Below, in pieces: positions 18,129-26,305 of a stretch of DNA of 64,000 nt. The notes below the pieces were generated by a model. It searched no databases and had not been told where the DNA came from. It saw nothing but the letters and a program-made list of their open reading frames with translations. The translations under genes and the position numbers were made by a program. The stretch is from Aromatoleum petrolei. GTDB taxonomy: Bacteria; Pseudomonadota; Gammaproteobacteria; Burkholderiales; Rhodocyclaceae. Positions within the stretch are counted from its first letter, which is position 1. The number at the start of each line of letters is the position of its first letter. The stretch spans positions 1,426,001 through 1,490,000 of the forward strand of contig NZ_CP059560.1 of NCBI RefSeq assembly GCF_017894385.1. Direction: 5' to 3'.

Positions 18129-18677
18129 TCAGGCATTCGCCGCGGCGGCGGCACGTTTCAGGTTCTCGAGTTCCTCGGCTTCCGGATCGAGAATCTCGAC
18201 GCCCTTGAACAGCGACAGGTAGTTGTTCCACAGGATGCGGATCGACATCAGCACGAAGGCGATCGGCAGGATCATGTAGAAGTACTTCATCGGCAGCCCG
18301 ATGGTCTGGGACTTCCAGAACAGGTTCATGCGGTTGAAGACGAAGTCGTAGCTCAGGAAGGCAAAATAGAGGTTGAAGCCGACCCACAACAGGTCGGCGA
18401 ACGCCTCGCTGACCTTCTTGACAATGGGCGGGAAGAACTTGAAGTGGAAGGCGACGCGGTTGTGCGCCGACATCTTGGCCGCTACGCAGGCGCCGAGGTA
18501 GGCAAACCAGACGAAGAGATAGGTTGCGAGTTCTTCACCCCAGGGCAGCGAGTACTGGAAGAACTGACGCAGCAGGATCTGGACGAAAAGCAGCACGACG
18601 AAGAACGCGAGCAGCGCCTCGCACAGATACTCTTCGATGTTGCTGATGAATTTGAGGAAGAAGCGCCCTGCGGCCAT
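18129..18677 (-). CDS. tauL: TRAP transporter small permease (DctQ family), probable taurine uptake
   Basis: The 182-residue protein has four transmembrane helices and the DctQ motif around LPWGEELATYLFVWFAYLGA. It partners the DctM-type subunit encoded 26 bp downstream. It is separated from the binding-protein gene upstream by 194 bp with a strong hairpin, which would allow much more binding protein than permease to be made. Confidence 0.87.
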   Translation of the reverse strand: MAAGRFFLKFISNIEEYLCEALLAFFVVLLFVQILLRQFFQYSLPWGEELATYLFVWFAYLGACVAAKMSAHNRVAFHFKFFPPIVKKVSEAFADLLWVGFNLYFAFLSYDFVFNRMNLFWKSQTIGLPMKYFYMILPIAFVLMSIRILWNNYLSLFKGVEILDPEAEELENLKRAAAAANA

Positions 18678-18803
18678 GACAAGCTCCAGAGAATCCGGTG
18701 CGCCCGATCACACGGGGACGGCCCCAGCCACCGGCTGGAGTCGTCCGGAATCGTGGCGGCGTGTTTTGTGCGCGAGATCGGCGATCGTGGCGGCGCCGGG
18801 GTC

Positions 18804-18841
18804 GGCAGGCGGCGCGAGCCGTGGCTCGCGCACCGCCTGCC
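18804..18841 (-). other. Intra-operon hairpin between tauK and tauL
   Basis: GGCAGGCGGCGCGAGCC pairs with GGCTCGCGCACCGCCTGCC across a two-base turn with a two-base bulge, a very stable stem without a T run. Such hairpins after a binding-protein gene protect the 3' end of the upstream message or cause partial termination. Confidence 0.65.
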
Positions 18842-18871
18842 GTGCCGCCGGACGCCGCCTCCGTCCGCAGT

Positions 18872-19870
18872 TCAGCGGCCGAGCACCTTCTGCGCGCGGT
18901 CGAGCTTTTCCTTGCCGCCGATGCTCTTGTAGAACTTCGGCCACACGGCGGTGGTCGCCTTGGCGATCCATTCCGCTTCACCGTTGGCCGGGTCGGTGAT
19001 CTGCATGCCGCGCGCCGCCAGATCCTTCTTGATCTTGTCTTCGGTTTCGAGCAGGTACTTGAAGCTGTGCTCGGTGGCTTCCTGCCCGGCCTCGAGGATC
19101 GCCTTCTGCACCTCGGGCTTCTGCGACTTGAAGACCGACTCGCTCACCACCAGCGGCTCGAGCGAGAAGATGTAGCGGATGTTGGTGATGTACTTCTGCA
19201 CCTCGTAGAACTTCATCGCCGACACGGTGATGTAGGGGTTGTCCTGCCCGTCGACGACGCGCTGCTGCAGGCCGGTGAAGGTTTCGGACCACGACATCGG
19301 GGTCGGGTTGATGCCCCACGCCTGATACGAGGAGATCATGATTTCGTTCTTCGGCACGCGGATCACCAGCCCCTTGAGGTCTTCCAGCGTCTTGACCGGC
19401 CGCTTCGAATTGGTGAGCACGCGGAAGCCTGAATAGGCCCAGCCGACGATGCGTACGCCGGCGTCGCGTACCGTGTTGTCAGTCAGTTCCTTGCCGACTT
19501 CACCCTGGGTGAGCTTCTTCGCTTCATCGGCGCTCTGGATCAGGTAGGGCATCGTCAGCAGACCGACCGTCGGCGAGAACGGGGTGATGTTGTTCACCGC
19601 GAGGATCGAGAAATCCAACGTCCCCATCGCGGCGTTGTTGATCGTGTCTTCCTCGCTGCCGAGCTGTCCATTGGGGAACAGGTCCACCTTGTGCTTGCCG
19701 CCGGTCTTCTGCTGGAACAGCTTGGCGAAAGTCGTGCCGAGCTCCCACTGGGTGCCGCCCGCGGCGTCGCCCACGGCCATCTTGAAAGTCTCGGCCAGAG
19801 CGGCAGGCGCTGCCACCAGCAGGCTGGCGGCGGCGACGAGCGGCATCAGTACGTTCTTGCTGAATTTCAT
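18872..19870 (-). CDS. tauK: TRAP transporter periplasmic binding protein (DctP family), probable taurine binder
   Basis: The 332-residue product begins with a clear signal peptide (VLMPLVAAASLLVAAPAALA) and has the DctP fold, including the substrate-clamping arginine in LKGLVIRVPKNEIM. GGAGACAGAA precedes the ATG. It lies 77 bp after the tauY-like gene on the same strand. By position it captures taurine, or another sulfonate oxidised by the dehydrogenase upstream, for TauLM. Confidence 0.85.
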   Translation of the reverse strand: MKFSKNVLMPLVAAASLLVAAPAALAETFKMAVGDAAGGTQWELGTTFAKLFQQKTGGKHKVDLFPNGQLGSEEDTINNAAMGTLDFSILAVNNITPFSPTVGLLTMPYLIQSADEAKKLTQGEVGKELTDNTVRDAGVRIVGWAYSGFRVLTNSKRPVKTLEDLKGLVIRVPKNEIMISSYQAWGINPTPMSWSETFTGLQQRVVDGQDNPYITVSAMKFYEVQKYITNIRYIFSLEPLVVSESVFKSQKPEVQKAILEAGQEATEHSFKYLLETEDKIKKDLAARGMQITDPANGEAEWIAKATTAVWPKFYKSIGGKEKLDRAQKVLGR

Positions 19871-19947
19871 TTCTGTCTCCTCGATCTCATTATGGTTTGG
19901 CAGATCATGCTGCCGAGGGGTATCAAGGTGCTGCTTACAACGGCTTG

Positions 19948-21384
19948 TTACAGGACTTCGTCCTTGAAGTGATACCAGCGGTACAGCCACCACTGGCCAA
20001 AGCGGCGGAAGGGCGCGAACATTTCCGCTTCCACCATCTCGCGCACGTTCGGGAAGGGCAGCCTGGAGCGGAAGATCGGCAGCTCGGGCGTGCGGATGCC
20101 GGCGATGTTCTCCGCCAGGCGACGACCGGCCTGCGCGGAGTACATGACGCCGTTGCCGCCGTAACCGAGCGCGTAGTAGAGGGTCTGCTTCGGGTCCGGC
20201 TGGTAGATGCGCGGCATCATGTCGTGCGCCACGTCCACCCAGCCCCACCACGAGTAGTCGATCTGGACGCCTTCGAGCGCCGGGAACTTGCGGTGCAGGT
20301 CGCGGATCAGGAACTGCTTGTACTTGTCCTGCGGCGCATCCTGGCCGGTGATCGCGCTGCGGCTGCCGATCTGCACGCGGCCGTCGGGCAGCAGGCGGTA
20401 GTAGTGGCGCAGGATACGCGTGTCGGTGATGACCTGGGTCGTGCGGAAGTTGCACGCGTCGATCTCGGCCTTGGTCAGCGGGCGCGTGACGATGGAGTTC
20501 GACAGGATAGGCAGCAGACGATTCTTCAGCTCGCGGTGCAAGCCGTTCGAGGTGTAGCCCCCGGTCGCGATACCCACCGCGCGGGCGCGCACGATGCCGC
20601 CAGGCGTCTTCAGGTAATGCACACCGTTTTTCGTCTCCCAGCCCATCACCGGGCTCGCGGGGTGCACCTTCACACCCATTGCGCGCGCCTTCCTCAGGTA
20701 GCCGAAGGCGAGCTTGCCGGCGTGGATGCCGATGCCCTCGGGCTCGTGCATCGCGCCCGCGGCTTCCTTGTCATCGACGTATTCGCGCTTCACGGTGTCG
20801 GCATCGAGGATGCGCGCGTCGTACTTGAAGACCTCGCGCAGGACCTTCGCTTCCTTTTCCAGCACCGGCATCACGCGCGGCTTGTGCGCAATGTAGAGAT
20901 GGCCGCCCGGCTGCGGGTCGCAGTCGATGTCGCGGATCATCTGCTTGAAGTACTCCATGCCGTCGCACACTTCCTCGTGCATGCGCAGCGCGGTGTCGAG
21001 GCCGTAACGCTCGATCCACTGCGAGCGCTTGAGCCGCCCCGAGGCGCACTGCGCCTGGCCGCCATTGCGCGTGCTGCAGCCCCAGGCCGTGCGGTTGGCC
21101 TCCAGCACGATCGCCTTGATGCCGTGTTGCTGCGCGAGCGCGATGGCTGCCGTGAGGCCGGTGAAGCCGGCGCCGATGATGGCGACATCGACATCCATGT
21201 CGTGCGTCACCGGTCCGTCGTCCGCGGGCGGTTCACCGGCGGTGCCGATCCAGTACGTCGGCGCGTAATCGCGGCCCTGCCCCGGCGTCGCCGATACCAG
21301 CGGATCGTAGGCTGGGTCGTAGGGCTGCACCGGCGCGGTCGCGCGCTCGCTGCTTACGGTGCGCTTTTGTGCAATGGCTTCCAT
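19948..21384 (-). CDS. tauY: FAD-dependent oxidoreductase, taurine dehydrogenase large subunit-like
   Basis: The 478-residue protein is a DAO-family flavoprotein: Rossmann motif DVAIIGAGFTGLTAAIAL from about residue 64, a second FAD-contact region near GYGGNGVMYSAQAGRRLAEN, and the STRNGGQ motif of glycine/D-amino acid oxidases. TauY with TauX oxidatively deaminates taurine to sulfoacetaldehyde, passing electrons to cytochrome c. Support for that substrate is the neighbourhood: a small NTF2-like subunit just upstream, TRAP transporter downstream, xsc nearby. There is no signal peptide, so it is cytoplasmic or peripheral. A different amine substrate (hypotaurine, beta-alanine) cannot be excluded. 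Confidence 0.78.
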   Translation of the reverse strand: MEAIAQKRTVSSERATAPVQPYDPAYDPLVSATPGQGRDYAPTYWIGTAGEPPADDGPVTHDMDVDVAIIGAGFTGLTAAIALAQQHGIKAIVLEANRTAWGCSTRNGGQAQCASGRLKRSQWIERYGLDTALRMHEEVCDGMEYFKQMIRDIDCDPQPGGHLYIAHKPRVMPVLEKEAKVLREVFKYDARILDADTVKREYVDDKEAAGAMHEPEGIGIHAGKLAFGYLRKARAMGVKVHPASPVMGWETKNGVHYLKTPGGIVRARAVGIATGGYTSNGLHRELKNRLLPILSNSIVTRPLTKAEIDACNFRTTQVITDTRILRHYYRLLPDGRVQIGSRSAITGQDAPQDKYKQFLIRDLHRKFPALEGVQIDYSWWGWVDVAHDMMPRIYQPDPKQTLYYALGYGGNGVMYSAQAGRRLAENIAGIRTPELPIFRSRLPFPNVREMVEAEMFAPFRRFGQWWLYRWYHFKDEVL

Positions 21385-21413
21385 GTCCCGACTCCTGATG
21401 TGTCCGGGGATGC

Positions 21414-21833
21414 TCAGTTGCCCGCCTTGGCGACCGGCGGGCGGTCCTTGCGGTAGGCGTTCTTGACCGCGATCTTGCCGTCGCGGAAGGTGAATACGTC
21501 GACCATGCGCGCCTCGATGCGGGTGCCGTCGGCCTTGGTGCCGCTGAAGGTGGACTCCGACACGCCGCGGTCGCCGCATACGAAGTGCTCGCCGTCGAGC
21601 CACGCGGCATCGGGGAAGGTCTGCCACGCGAGTTCGAAACCGGCGCGTACCGCATCGCGGCCGACGAAGCTCTTGCCGAAGAGCTCCGGCCCGGCCACCG
21701 CGTGGAACACGCAGTCGTCGGCCATGAAGCTCATGAGAGCCTCGATGTCGTGCCGGTTCCAGGCGTCGGCAAAGGCCTTCAGCGTCTCGGCGGTGACTTC
21801 GTTACGAATCGGGGTGGCGGTCAGGCTGCTCAT
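21414..21833 (-). CDS. tauX: NTF2/SnoaL-like protein, taurine dehydrogenase small subunit-like
   Basis: The 139-residue protein has the SnoaL/NTF2 cone fold: AFADAWNRHDIEALMSFMAD, then DDCVFHAVAG, a GRDAVRAGFELAW segment and the closing VDVFTFRDGKIAVKNAYRK. Position and size (about 15 kDa) match the small subunit TauX that accompanies TauY. It is first in the operon, 29 bp before tauY. Two copies of the tripartite operator lie in the 170 bp upstream. The assignment is by gene order and fold; the fold alone is not specific. Confidence 0.7.
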   Translation of the reverse strand: MSSLTATPIRNEVTAETLKAFADAWNRHDIEALMSFMADDCVFHAVAGPELFGKSFVGRDAVRAGFELAWQTFPDAAWLDGEHFVCGDRGVSESTFSGTKADGTRIEARMVDVFTFRDGKIAVKNAYRKDRPPVAKAGN

Positions 21834-21868
21834 GAAAGTAAATCTCCGGAAAACTATTTTGCCTAATA

Positions 21869-21900
21869 TGAAACGTCTTGTACCGTTTTTTGAAACTTGA
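21869..21900. promoter_or_regulatory. Tripartite operator (proximal) upstream of tauX
   Basis: Half-sites TGAAAC-N5-GTACCG-N5-TGAAAC then TTGA. The first and third are direct repeats, the middle one is inverted, with exactly 11 bp from one to the next. The same layout recurs upstream of xsc, the cobS-like gene, pta and iclR, and resembles the three-half-site operators of PobR/PcaU in the IclR family. Confidence 0.7.
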
Positions 21901-21948
21901 TTTACATTAGGACTGCGCCGCGACGCTGTCAAGATGAATTTCGATTAT

Positions 21949-21980
21949 CGGTACAAATTTTCCAATTTTTTGAAATTTTA
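21949..21980. promoter_or_regulatory. Tripartite operator (distal, degenerate) upstream of tauX
   Basis: CGGTAC-N5-TTCCAA-N5-TGAAAT, starting 80 bp from the proximal site. The outer half-sites fit, the middle one is poor. Confidence 0.45.
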
Positions 21981-21984
21981 ACGC

Positions 21985-21996
21985 ATCGCGTGATGC

Positions 21997-22005
<9 letters not shown>
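21985..22005 (-). terminator. Hairpin at the end of thiG, probable terminator
   Basis: ATCGCGTGA-TGC-TCACGCGAT is a perfect 9-bp stem that includes the thiG stop codon. On the minus strand it is followed by GCGTTAAAATTTC, a weak T-containing tail. It would separate the xsc-thiG unit from the tauX promoter. Confidence 0.5.
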
Positions 22006-22830
<825 letters not shown>

Positions 22831-22857
22831 TCCGTTCGCTCCTCCACTATTTGTTTA

Positions 22858-23067
22858 CTAGCCGCCGCCGATCGCGACGACGACCTCGACGCGATCGTCC
22901 GGCTTCAACACGCGACGCGGCCAGTGCGGCGACGGCACCACCTCGCGGTTGATCGCCACCGCCACACGCTTGCCGAGCAGGTCCAGGCTTGCGATGAGGT
23001 CGTGCAGCGTATGCCTGGCCGGTAGCACGTGCGCGGCGCCGTTCAGTTCTATCGTTACGCTGGCCAC
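22858..23067 (-). CDS. thiS: Sulfur carrier protein ThiS
   Basis: The 69-residue ubiquitin-like protein begins MASVTIELNG and ends VVVAIGGG; the terminal Gly-Gly is adenylated and thiocarboxylated to deliver sulfur to ThiG. The start codon is GTG with GGAGGAG upstream. It starts 13 bp after the tauZ stop, which argues for co-transcription with the sulfonate genes. Confidence 0.9.
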   Translation of the reverse strand: MASVTIELNGAAHVLPARHTLHDLIASLDLLGKRVAVAINREVVPSPHWPRRVLKPDDRVEVVVAIGGG

Positions 23068-23080
23068 GGGCGCTCCTCCG

Positions 23081-24124
23081 TCAATGCGCGCCGATCAGGC
23101 GGGCGGCGAAGACCACCGCCAGCATGTAGGCGGCGACGAACAGCGCCTCGCCCGACATCAGCACGATCGGCCTCCAGCCCAGCTCGGCGAGCTTCTCGAG
23201 CGAGGTCTTCACGCCCAACGCGGAAATCGAGATCACCAGGCACCAGCGCGACAGCGTCGAGCTCGCCTCGACCAGCTCGTGCGACAGCAGGCCCAGGCTG
23301 TTGAGTGTCGCCAGCGCCGCGAAGGCGACGAGGAAGAGCGGCAGGATCGGCGTCTTCTTGGCGTTGCCGCCGTTCTCCTTCTTGCGCTCGGCATGGAACA
23401 CCAGCGCGAGCACGACGACCACCGGCATCAGCATTGCGACGCGGAACATCTTCGCCAGCGTCGCCGCATCGCCCACTTCGGGCGAGATGATCAGGCCGGC
23501 GCCGACCACCTGCGCCACGTCGTGGATCGAGCCGCCGAGGAAGAGCCCGGCCTCGCTCACCGACAGGCCGGTCGACTTCACGACCAGCGGATACAGCACC
23601 ATCGCGACGGTCGAGAAGATCGCGACGCCGATGGCGGTGAGCAGCGTGTAGCGCTCGTTCTCGCGCGTCGCCGGCAGCGTCGAGGAGATCGCGAGCGTCG
23701 CGGAGATGCCGCAGATGCCGGTGCCGCCCCCCGACAACAAACCCAGCAGCGGCGGCAGGCCGAGGATGCGGGCGAGCAGCAGGCCGAAGCTGATCGTGAG
23801 CACCACCGCGCCGACGAGCGCGCCGACGCCGATCAGCCCCAGGTCGCTCACGTCGCTGGCGACGATGCGCGCGCCGAGCAGGGCAACGCCGAAGCGCACG
23901 AGCTTCTTCGCCGACAGCTCGATGCCCGGAATGCACTTGTCGCTGTCGGACAGGAAATGGAACGCGATGCCCAGCAGCAGCGCGTAGAGGAATTGCGGTC
24001 CGCCGTAATGCTCGGACACGAAGGTCGCCGCAACGGCAATCACGGCGCACAGCATGAAGCCCGGCATCAGAACGCGCACTCCGCTGAACATCGCGGGCGG
24101 CGCAATTGTCGTTTGAGTGGTCAT
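23081..24124 (-). CDS. tauZ: YeiH/TauZ-family membrane protein, putative sulfate/sulfite exporter
   Basis: The 347-residue protein has about ten hydrophobic segments and the UPF0324/COG2855 motifs: LLLGIAFHFLSDSDKCIPGI, then LVRFGVALLGARI and SGGGTGICGISATLAISS. Proteins of this family encoded beside xsc (named TauZ in Paracoccus and Rhodobacter) are thought to export sulfate or sulfite formed from sulfonates. It follows xsc after 78 bp containing a stable hairpin and precedes thiS by 13 bp. Confidence 0.82.
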   Translation of the reverse strand: MTTQTTIAPPAMFSGVRVLMPGFMLCAVIAVAATFVSEHYGGPQFLYALLLGIAFHFLSDSDKCIPGIELSAKKLVRFGVALLGARIVASDVSDLGLIGVGALVGAVVLTISFGLLLARILGLPPLLGLLSGGGTGICGISATLAISSTLPATRENERYTLLTAIGVAIFSTVAMVLYPLVVKSTGLSVSEAGLFLGGSIHDVAQVVGAGLIISPEVGDAATLAKMFRVAMLMPVVVVLALVFHAERKKENGGNAKKTPILPLFLVAFAALATLNSLGLLSHELVEASSTLSRWCLVISISALGVKTSLEKLAELGWRPIVLMSGEALFVAAYMLAVVFAARLIGAH

Positions 24125-24154
24125 TGGATCGGGGTCCGGTGGGGATGTCGGGCC

Positions 24155-24185
24155 GGATGCCGGGGCGCGACACGCCCCGGCATCC
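24155..24185 (-). other. Intra-operon hairpin after xsc
   Basis: GGATGCCGGGGCG and CGCCCCGGCATCC form a perfect 13-bp stem with a 5-base loop, 17 bp after the xsc stop and before tauZ. No T run follows on the minus strand, so partial termination or 3'-end protection of xsc mRNA is more likely than full termination. Confidence 0.7.
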
Positions 24186-24202
24186 TTAGCAGCTACGCTG
24201 GA

Positions 24203-26014
24203 TCAGACGTAGTCCTTGTACTTGTCGAGGAAGCGCACCGGCTTCGAGAGCGCGTCACGGCGGAACGGGTCGCCCAGTTCGCGCGTGCACATGATCTCGA
24301 TGATGCAGGTCTTGCCGTGGTTCATCTGCAGGTCGATGGCCTTCTTCAGTGCCGGACCGACGTCCTCCAGCCGATCCACGGTGATGCCCTCGGCGCCCAT
24401 CGCCCGCGCGATTTCCGCAAAGCTCTGGTTGTCGAGTTCGCCCGCGACGAAGCGGCGGTTGTAGAAGTCCACCTGGTTCTTCTTCTCCGCGCCCCACTGG
24501 CGGTTGTGGAACACCACCGCGGTCACCGGGATGTTGTGACGCACGCAGGTCATCGTCTCCATCAGGCTCATGCCCCACGCGCCGTCACCGGCGTAGGACA
24601 CCGCCGGGCGATGCGGGGCTGCAACCTTGGCGCCGATGATGGTCGGGAAGGCGTAGCCGCAGTTGCCGAAGCTCATCGCCGCGAAGAAGCTGCGCGGCTT
24701 TTCGAAACGCAGGTAGCTGTTGGCGACCGAGTTGATGTTGCCGATGTCGGTGGACACCATCACGTCTTCCGGCATCGCCTTCTCGAGCTCGCGCAGCACT
24801 TGGCGTGGATGCAGGTACTCGCCGCCGTTGAAGGTTTTTTCCTTGGCGTTTTCCTCGATCATGTCGAGGCTGAACGGGTCGCGCTCGTGCGTCCACTCGT
24901 CGAGTTCACGCTCCCACGCGGTCTTCTCTTCCTGCACCTTCGCGTAACGTTGCTCGCGCGTGGCGTCGCATTCGAGCGTGCGACCGGTCAGGCGCCACGT
25001 CAGTGCCTTGGCAGCGGCCTTGGCGTCGCCGCAAATGCCCACCGAGATCTTCTTCACCAGGCCCAGCATCTTGTTGTCGGCGTCGATCTGAATGATCTTG
25101 GCGTTCTTCGGCCAGTAGTCCATGCCGTGCTGCGGCAGCGTACCGAAGGGTCCGAGGCGCGAACCCAGCGCCACCACCACGTCGGCCTGGCTGATCAGCT
25201 TCATCGCCGCCTTCGAGCCCTGGTAGCCGAGCGGGCCGCACCACAGCGGGTGGCTCGCGGGGAAGGAGTCGTTGTGCAGGTAGCTATTCACGACCGGAGC
25301 GCCCAGGCGCTCGGCGAGCGCCTTGCACTCCTCGACCGCGTCGGCCATCACCACGCCGCCGCCCGAGATGATCACCGGGAACTTCGCCTTCGCCAGCAGC
25401 TCGGCCGCCTCGTCGAGGCTCTGCTCACCGCCCGCACCGCGGTCGAGGCGGCTGGGCTTGGGGATCTCGCAGGTGATCTCGCCGTAGAAATAGTCGCGCG
25501 GGATGTTGAGCTGGGTCGGGCCCATCTCGCTCATCGCGCGGTCAAAACAGCGCCCGGTGTATTCGGCCATGCGCGCCGGGTTGGTCACATGCCCCTGATA
25601 CTTGGTGAATTCCTGGAACATCGGCAGCTGGTTGCATTCCTGGAAGCCGCCCAGGCCCATGCCCATGGTGCCGGTCTCGGGGGTCACGATCACCACCGGG
25701 CTATGCGCCCAGTAGGCCGCCGCGATGGAGGTCACGCAGTTGGAGATGCCGGGGCCGTTCTGGCCGATCACCACGCCGTGACGACCCGACACGCGCGAGA
25801 AGCCGTCGGCCATGTGTCCTGCGCCCTGCTCATGCACCACCGGGATCAGGCGGATGCCTGCGGGCGCGAAGATGTCCATCGCGTCCATGAAGGCCGAGCC
25901 CATGATCCCGAACATGTCGGTCACGCCGTTGGCCACCATCGTTTCCACGAAGGCTTCCGACGGGGTCATCTTGTGCGGGCCGCTGACGACGGTGCGGCGG
26001 TCTTGTTCGCTCAT
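24203..26014 (-). CDS. xsc: Sulfoacetaldehyde acetyltransferase
   Basis: The 603-residue ThDP enzyme splits sulfoacetaldehyde with phosphate into acetyl phosphate and sulfite. The catalytic glutamate is in VVHEQGAGHMADGFSR (Glu62), and the ThDP/Mg motif is AGDGAWG with HNRQWGAEKKNQ closing the motif about 30 residues later. The start TPSEAFVETMVANGVTDMFG and the end RFLDKYKDYV are characteristic of Xsc rather than acetolactate synthase. AAGGAG precedes the ATG. It heads a unit with tauZ, thiS and thiG; two tripartite operators lie upstream. This is the central assignment that makes the region a sulfonate-dissimilation locus. Confidence 0.96.
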   Translation of the reverse strand: MSEQDRRTVVSGPHKMTPSEAFVETMVANGVTDMFGIMGSAFMDAMDIFAPAGIRLIPVVHEQGAGHMADGFSRVSGRHGVVIGQNGPGISNCVTSIAAAYWAHSPVVIVTPETGTMGMGLGGFQECNQLPMFQEFTKYQGHVTNPARMAEYTGRCFDRAMSEMGPTQLNIPRDYFYGEITCEIPKPSRLDRGAGGEQSLDEAAELLAKAKFPVIISGGGVVMADAVEECKALAERLGAPVVNSYLHNDSFPASHPLWCGPLGYQGSKAAMKLISQADVVVALGSRLGPFGTLPQHGMDYWPKNAKIIQIDADNKMLGLVKKISVGICGDAKAAAKALTWRLTGRTLECDATREQRYAKVQEEKTAWERELDEWTHERDPFSLDMIEENAKEKTFNGGEYLHPRQVLRELEKAMPEDVMVSTDIGNINSVANSYLRFEKPRSFFAAMSFGNCGYAFPTIIGAKVAAPHRPAVSYAGDGAWGMSLMETMTCVRHNIPVTAVVFHNRQWGAEKKNQVDFYNRRFVAGELDNQSFAEIARAMGAEGITVDRLEDVGPALKKAIDLQMNHGKTCIIEIMCTRELGDPFRRDALSKPVRFLDKYKDYV

Positions 26015-26061
26015 TGCTGCTGTCTCCTTGTCGAGTATTCGCGAGGGCAAGATATCGTTTT

Positions 26062-26093
26062 CGGTACCTAGCGTTCCGATATTCGATACTTGA
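26062..26093. promoter_or_regulatory. Tripartite operator (proximal) upstream of xsc
   Basis: CGGTAC-N5-GTTCCG-N5-CGATAC then TTGA, with the same 11-bp period as the tauX and pta sites. It starts 48 bp upstream of the xsc start codon, where a bound protein would touch the promoter. Confidence 0.7.
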
Positions 26094-26142
26094 GTTCAAT
26101 GTACGTCGACCTTTTGGAGACGTCAAGACAAATTTCGTTTTT

Positions 26143-26174
26143 CTGAACCATTTGTCTCTTATTTTGAAATCGCA
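26143..26174. promoter_or_regulatory. Tripartite operator (distal, degenerate) upstream of xsc
   Basis: CTGAAC-N5-GTCTCT-N5-TGAAAT, starting 81 bp from the proximal site; weaker match but same phase and same spacing as the tauX and pta/iclR pairs. Confidence 0.45.
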
Positions 26175-26208
26175 TCGAAGCACAGCGGGATCGGCAGGGC
26201 GTGGACGT

Positions 26209-26249
26209 GAAAACGGCATCCGCGCCAATCGGCGACGGATGCCGTTTTC
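26209..26249 (-). terminator. Rho-independent terminator of the APC permease gene
   Basis: GAAAACGGCATCCG pairs with CGGATGCCGTTTTC over 14 bp with a 13-base loop; on the minus strand the stem ends in TTTTC. It separates the permease gene from the xsc promoter region. Confidence 0.85.
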
Positions 26250-26305
26250 TGCCGAAGCGCGGCGGCGCGGGGCCGGTAACAGCCCCTACCCCGCGCGCGG
26301 AGGGA

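Noticed and set aside
22949..26071. Very long open frame (over 1000 codons) on the plus strand across thiS, tauZ and xsc
   Set aside because: It is antisense to well-supported genes, has no recognisable domain and an amino acid composition (His/Arg/Ala) typical of GC-rich antisense frames.
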